Shown: positions 60,945-64,000 of the stretch, piece after piece
Position numbering within the stretch: the first letter of the stretch is position 1
Layout of the letters: each line of letters opens with the position of its first letter
Assembly (NCBI GenBank): GCA_951802425.1
Contig: CATOQE010000001.1
Coordinates: 62,001 to 126,000, forward strand
Source of the DNA: Clavaria fumosa
Lineage: Eukaryota > Basidiomycota > Agaricomycetes > Agaricales > Clavariaceae
DNA length: 64,000 nt
Direction of reading: 5' to 3'
Notes under the pieces: generated by a model
Told to the model about the DNA's origin: nothing
Seen by the model: the letters and a program-made list of their open reading frames with translations, nothing else
Databases searched by the model: none
Program-made: the position numbers and the translations under genes

Positions 60945-61675
60945 CTGGTTGGATTGACTGGGCCCAGTTGGATCACCTTGGGGCATGGTTGGATTAACCC
61001 AGGGCATGGTTGGATTGACCCAGGGCATGGTTGGATCACCTTGGGGCCTGGTTGGATCTACTCAGAGCATGGTTGGATTGACCCAGGGCATGGTTGGATC
61101 ACCCTGAGGCATGGTTGGATCCACTCAGAGCATGGTTGGATTGACCCAGGGCATGGTTGGATTAACCCAGGGCCTGGTTGGATCTACTTGGGGCATGGTT
61201 GGATCTACTTGGGGCATGGTTGGATCACCCTGAGGCATGGTTGGATCTACTTGGGGCATGGTTGGATTAACCCAGGGCCTGGTTGGATCTACTTGGGGCC
61301 TGGTTGGTTCACCCTGAGGCATGGTTGGATCTACTCAGAGCATGGTTGGATTGACCTAGGGCATGGTTGGATTAACCCAGGGCCTGGTTGGATCTACTTG
61401 GGGCATGGTTGGATCTACTTGGGGCATGGTTGGATTAACCCAGGGCCTGGTTGGATCTACTTGGGGCCTGGTTGGTTCACCCTGAGGCATGGTTGGATCT
61501 ACTCAGAGCATGGTTGGATCTACTTGGGGCATGGTTGGATTAACCCAGGGCCTGGTTGGATCACCCTGAGGCATGGTTGGATTGACCCAGGGCATGGTTG
61601 GATCACCCTGTGGTTAGGTTGGATTGACCCAGGGCATGGTTGGATCACCTTGGGGCCTGGTTGGATCTACTAATA
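60945..61675 (+). repeat. 21-bp minisatellite, about 34 copies
   Basis: Units of 21 bp (GGGCATGGTTGGATTGACCCA and variants) keep one plus frame open for 239 codons as a 7-residue repeat (GHGWIDP, GPGWIYL and similar). Variant units occur in repeated blocks, showing duplication of several units at a time. I do not call a protein, because the array has no start context and lies among repeats. Confidence 0.95.
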
Positions 61676-62373
61676 GCATAGTCCTTGTGCAGATGGAGCA
61701 TCTGCGCTTTCTTTCACTGCAAGCTAACCACTCAAGCTAGTCTTTTGAAATTTTGTGTGCCTATATCTACCCCTCTAATCCTCAATTTCCATGGTTTACA
61801 TTTTCCCCAAACCTATTTCCCAATGCATGGCAGAGCTGCTGACCAAACCAGTCAAAATTCTCCCATTTATCAAAACCAACCATAGGATTCCAAAACAAAT
61901 GGAATGCTATACTGGGCCATCCCATACCTATCATATTCCATCCCCCTCTCTCCCCTCCCATCACCCACAAAGCAACAATTCCAGCATATAGTCAGAATCC
62001 AGTTCTCACATCCTCACACAAGTTTGTACTTGTGGTGGCACCTAATCAAAAGGGATCACATTGAAAGATTGAGTATAGTGCATGAATAATTTAGGGTTCC
62101 TGGGGTCTTCCAGCAAAATTTGAAATATAGTAGCTGTGAAGTAGTTATTAGAAGAACATATGCAGCTGACTGATAGCTGCATATATGAATGTTGATGTTG
62201 TCATGTCATGAGGTGGGTCACATGGTGATGCTTGTGACCATGGGTAATACTGGTAATGTGAATAAGACTAATGTATTCATGTGGCATAATGTGCCAGATG
62301 AAGGGATTGTGCCATGGCATATCATACATAGTATTGGAGGCTGCTGGTGTGTCATCATTGTGGTTAGCTGCTG
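61673..62373. repeat. Second copy of the 44.9-46.7 kb repeat block
   Basis: It begins TAGCATAGTCCTTGTGCAGA (at 61674) and matches 45693-46040, then 46405-46670, skipping the 109-bp triplication. It ends in GCTGCTGGTG units. Near identity shows a fairly recent segmental duplication. Confidence 0.88.
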
Positions 62374-62920
62374 GTGTTAGGATTGCTTACCTAAGCCATC
62401 CCAAAGAGGAGTTGTGGAGAAACTGGGGAGGCTTGTTGGAAGGCCACATGACCTGTGGCTGAGAGTCAGATTACTTAATCCCAAAGTCACCTGACCTGCA
62501 CCTTGGCATGTCACATGATCCAAGGATCCAAGCATGAGAACACCAGCAAGTGCTGAGGCATTTGCTATAAGTACTTCACCTTTTCCTTTTTTGTACTCTT
62601 TTCCCCTTATCTTAGTATTGTCATCATGACCTCCCTTAAGTTGTGTGAGCCCAGTCTTATATAATACTAAGATCTGCCCATCTGCCCAAGCCCTGTGTCC
62701 TAACCCAGCTAGCCTGGACCCTTAATTTCAAACTGTGACACATTGTCACAGCTCAGCCCCTATCATCCTCTTTTCCTTTTCCTTGCCTGTGGTGTGTAAC
62801 AGAACCACATGAATTTTTTACTGTGTGTAGATACACATGACCCAACCTGGAAGATGACTACTGTGACCCTCTCTGGGTGATACCAAGTGCCCAGCAACAC
62901 TGCCCACCACTCAATCAAGT
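62374..62920. mobile_element. Candidate solo LTR or LTR fragment
   Basis: It starts TGTTAGGATTGCTTACC and contains TTTGCTATAAGTACTTCACC (promoter-like, about 62570). A possible end is CTGTGACA at about 62740. Composition fits an LTR of a family different from 37561, but no target duplication is seen. Confidence 0.4.
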
Positions 62921-62922
62921 CT

Positions 62923-63741
62923 AGAGTACCATAAGTACATGTGAGACTTTATATGTGCACGTACAGGAAGTATAATAGAAAAGGAAAAGTGCAGAGGTCA
63001 CCAAGCAACAAGACTATAGTAGTACAGGGTAGACCTAGTTGTGAAATGACCATGCGTGTGCTCTACTAAGGTTGCAAGGGGTAGGGAAGACATAAGTAAG
63101 GTCACAAATGTGACCAGTCATGGGTCATGACCTAGCTAGATAAGCATATGTGTAACTATAACTATGGGGGTATCTTCAGATCATAAGTATCGCAGTTATA
63201 GATTACTGAGGGCAAGTAGGGGAGCATAATTTGAAGGTATATATGACTGACCGTCAGTGGCACGTTTGGTTGTTAAGGTCACAAGGTCATGCGAGTGATC
63301 ATGTGGGTGATGCTAGTGGTGCAGGTGACTTTAGGTGGGAAGTCACATGGGTAACATTGGTAACACAAGTAATGTGAGTGGCACTGGTAATGGTAGTAGC
63401 ACCAGTGATGTCATGGTAATGTCAGTGATGCTGGTAGCACTGGTGGTGTCACATGGCAGGTCATGTGCCAGATGAAGAGATTGCAGAACTGTGTGTTGTG
63501 CATTGATATGGTGGGTTCGGACGAAGTATACATGTGGGGTGAGGCAGAGAGAGGCATTGCGAGTATGGTATGGTGGTCGTGAGTGTCGTGTGAATGCGGG
63601 AGAGGTCAGAGGGGCTCCCAGAAGGGGACAGTGGGTTCCGGAAGTGTGTAGAGGGGCTCACAAAGTTATAGAGGGCAATCAGGAGGTTTGTAGGTGTCGG
63701 TAAAGTCGGCTTGGGCAAAGGAAAAATGAATGGGTCCTGAC
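62923..63741 (+). mobile_element. 5'-truncated LTR of the 37561 family
   Basis: It follows the family from the GAGACTTTATATGTGCACG region to the terminal AATGAATGGGTCCTGACA at 63741. Partly CpG-depleted. Confidence 0.85.
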
Positions 63742-63799
63742 ACACCCCTGAAAACAAGTACCCTCACATCTGCAAGTATTCCAGACACCCATTTTCCCA

Positions 63800-64000
63800 A
63801 CCCTGGCCCTATCCCTGATTGGCCCAGCCACTACCCTTTGGTTTTTAGTGAAGCAAAGGGGGATGAGCTTCCCTGCTCCCGCCCAGACTTAGATATTAAA
63901 ATTGAGTTTAAACTGGACCCTGGGCACCTCTCCTCTAAGCTATACTCACTAATGCAAGGAGAGATGGTGGTGAATCACTGGGTGGATGAGCAGCTGGCCT
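63800..64000 (+). pseudogene. Gypsy-type pol fragment, runs off the window
   Basis: The plus frame VFSEAKGDELPCSRPDLDIK, then IEFKLDPGHL and VDEQLA, matches the conserved segment just before Gypsy reverse transcriptase (family pattern F-K-A-LP-RP-D-I-L). It lies only about 80 bp after an LTR end, so gag and protease are deleted. It continues beyond the window. Confidence 0.65.

Noticed and set aside
60954..61673. 239-codon frame with GHGWI-type 7-residue repeats as a repeat protein
   Set aside because: It follows directly from a 21-bp minisatellite (a multiple of 3). No start context, signal or flanking coding sequence supports a gene.
1..64000. tRNA and rRNA genes
   Set aside because: No conserved tRNA arm motifs or rRNA core strings were noticed while reading; a covariance-model scan would be needed to exclude them.

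Overview
The window reads as nuclear DNA of a filamentous basidiomycete, most likely an Agaricomycete. The reasons are genes split by many short (about 50-65 bp) GT-AG introns, a KDZ-family transposase with its CxC2-like cysteine cluster, JmjC-type genes of the kind expanded in mushrooms, and dense Ty1/copia and Gypsy debris. Old transposon copies are strongly depleted of CpG (CG changed to TG or CA) and carry CGA-to-TGA stops, while younger copies of the same families keep their CpG. This points to cytosine methylation or a RIP-like process acting on repeats. The species cannot be named from the sequence alone.

Layout. 0-1.5 kb: retroelement remnant (gag-like coding and a candidate LTR). 1.5-14.5 kb: two JmjC-like genes head to head. 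Their 5' halves (about 2.3 kb) form an essentially perfect inverted repeat, while their 3' halves are clearly diverged paralogues; the space between them is a minisatellite of about 60-bp units in mirror orientation. 14.5-16.7 kb: mostly non-coding. 16.7-16.95 kb: 41-bp minisatellite. 17-21.6 kb and 22.2-27.3 kb: two long, multi-exon, apparently intact genes in tandem, the first with a ParB-like N-terminus, the second unrecognised. Introns of both are enlarged by short GC-rich CCCGCA...TGCGGG hairpins.

27.3-36.3 kb: nested transposons. A decayed copia element is split by a foldback element that has captured a piece of a methylcrotonoyl-CoA carboxylase beta gene and by a hAT-type MITE. Further on, a 1.26-kb hAT-type element with a perfect 8-bp target duplication has captured the 3' part of a GYF-domain gene. 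36.5-40.65 kb: a 44-bp satellite (about 60 copies) interrupted by a solo LTR with a 5-bp duplication. 40.7-44.4 kb: a KDZ transposase gene with one in-frame stop. 44.9-55.8 kb: solo LTRs, duplicated repeat blocks, low-complexity tracts and gag fragments. 55.8-58.5 kb: a truncated copia element (gag, protease, integrase; reverse transcriptase missing). 59.0-60.75 kb: a near-perfect palindrome with 0.87-kb arms. 60.95-61.7 kb: 21-bp minisatellite. The rest is a segmental duplication of the 45-46.7 kb block, an LTR fragment and the start of a Gypsy pol fragment.

Functionally, the plausible host-type genes are the JmjC pair and the two genes at 17-27 kb. The rest is transposon biology, including two independent captures of host gene fragments within 6 kb. 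Exon borders given below come from splice signals and reading phase only; none is supported by transcripts.
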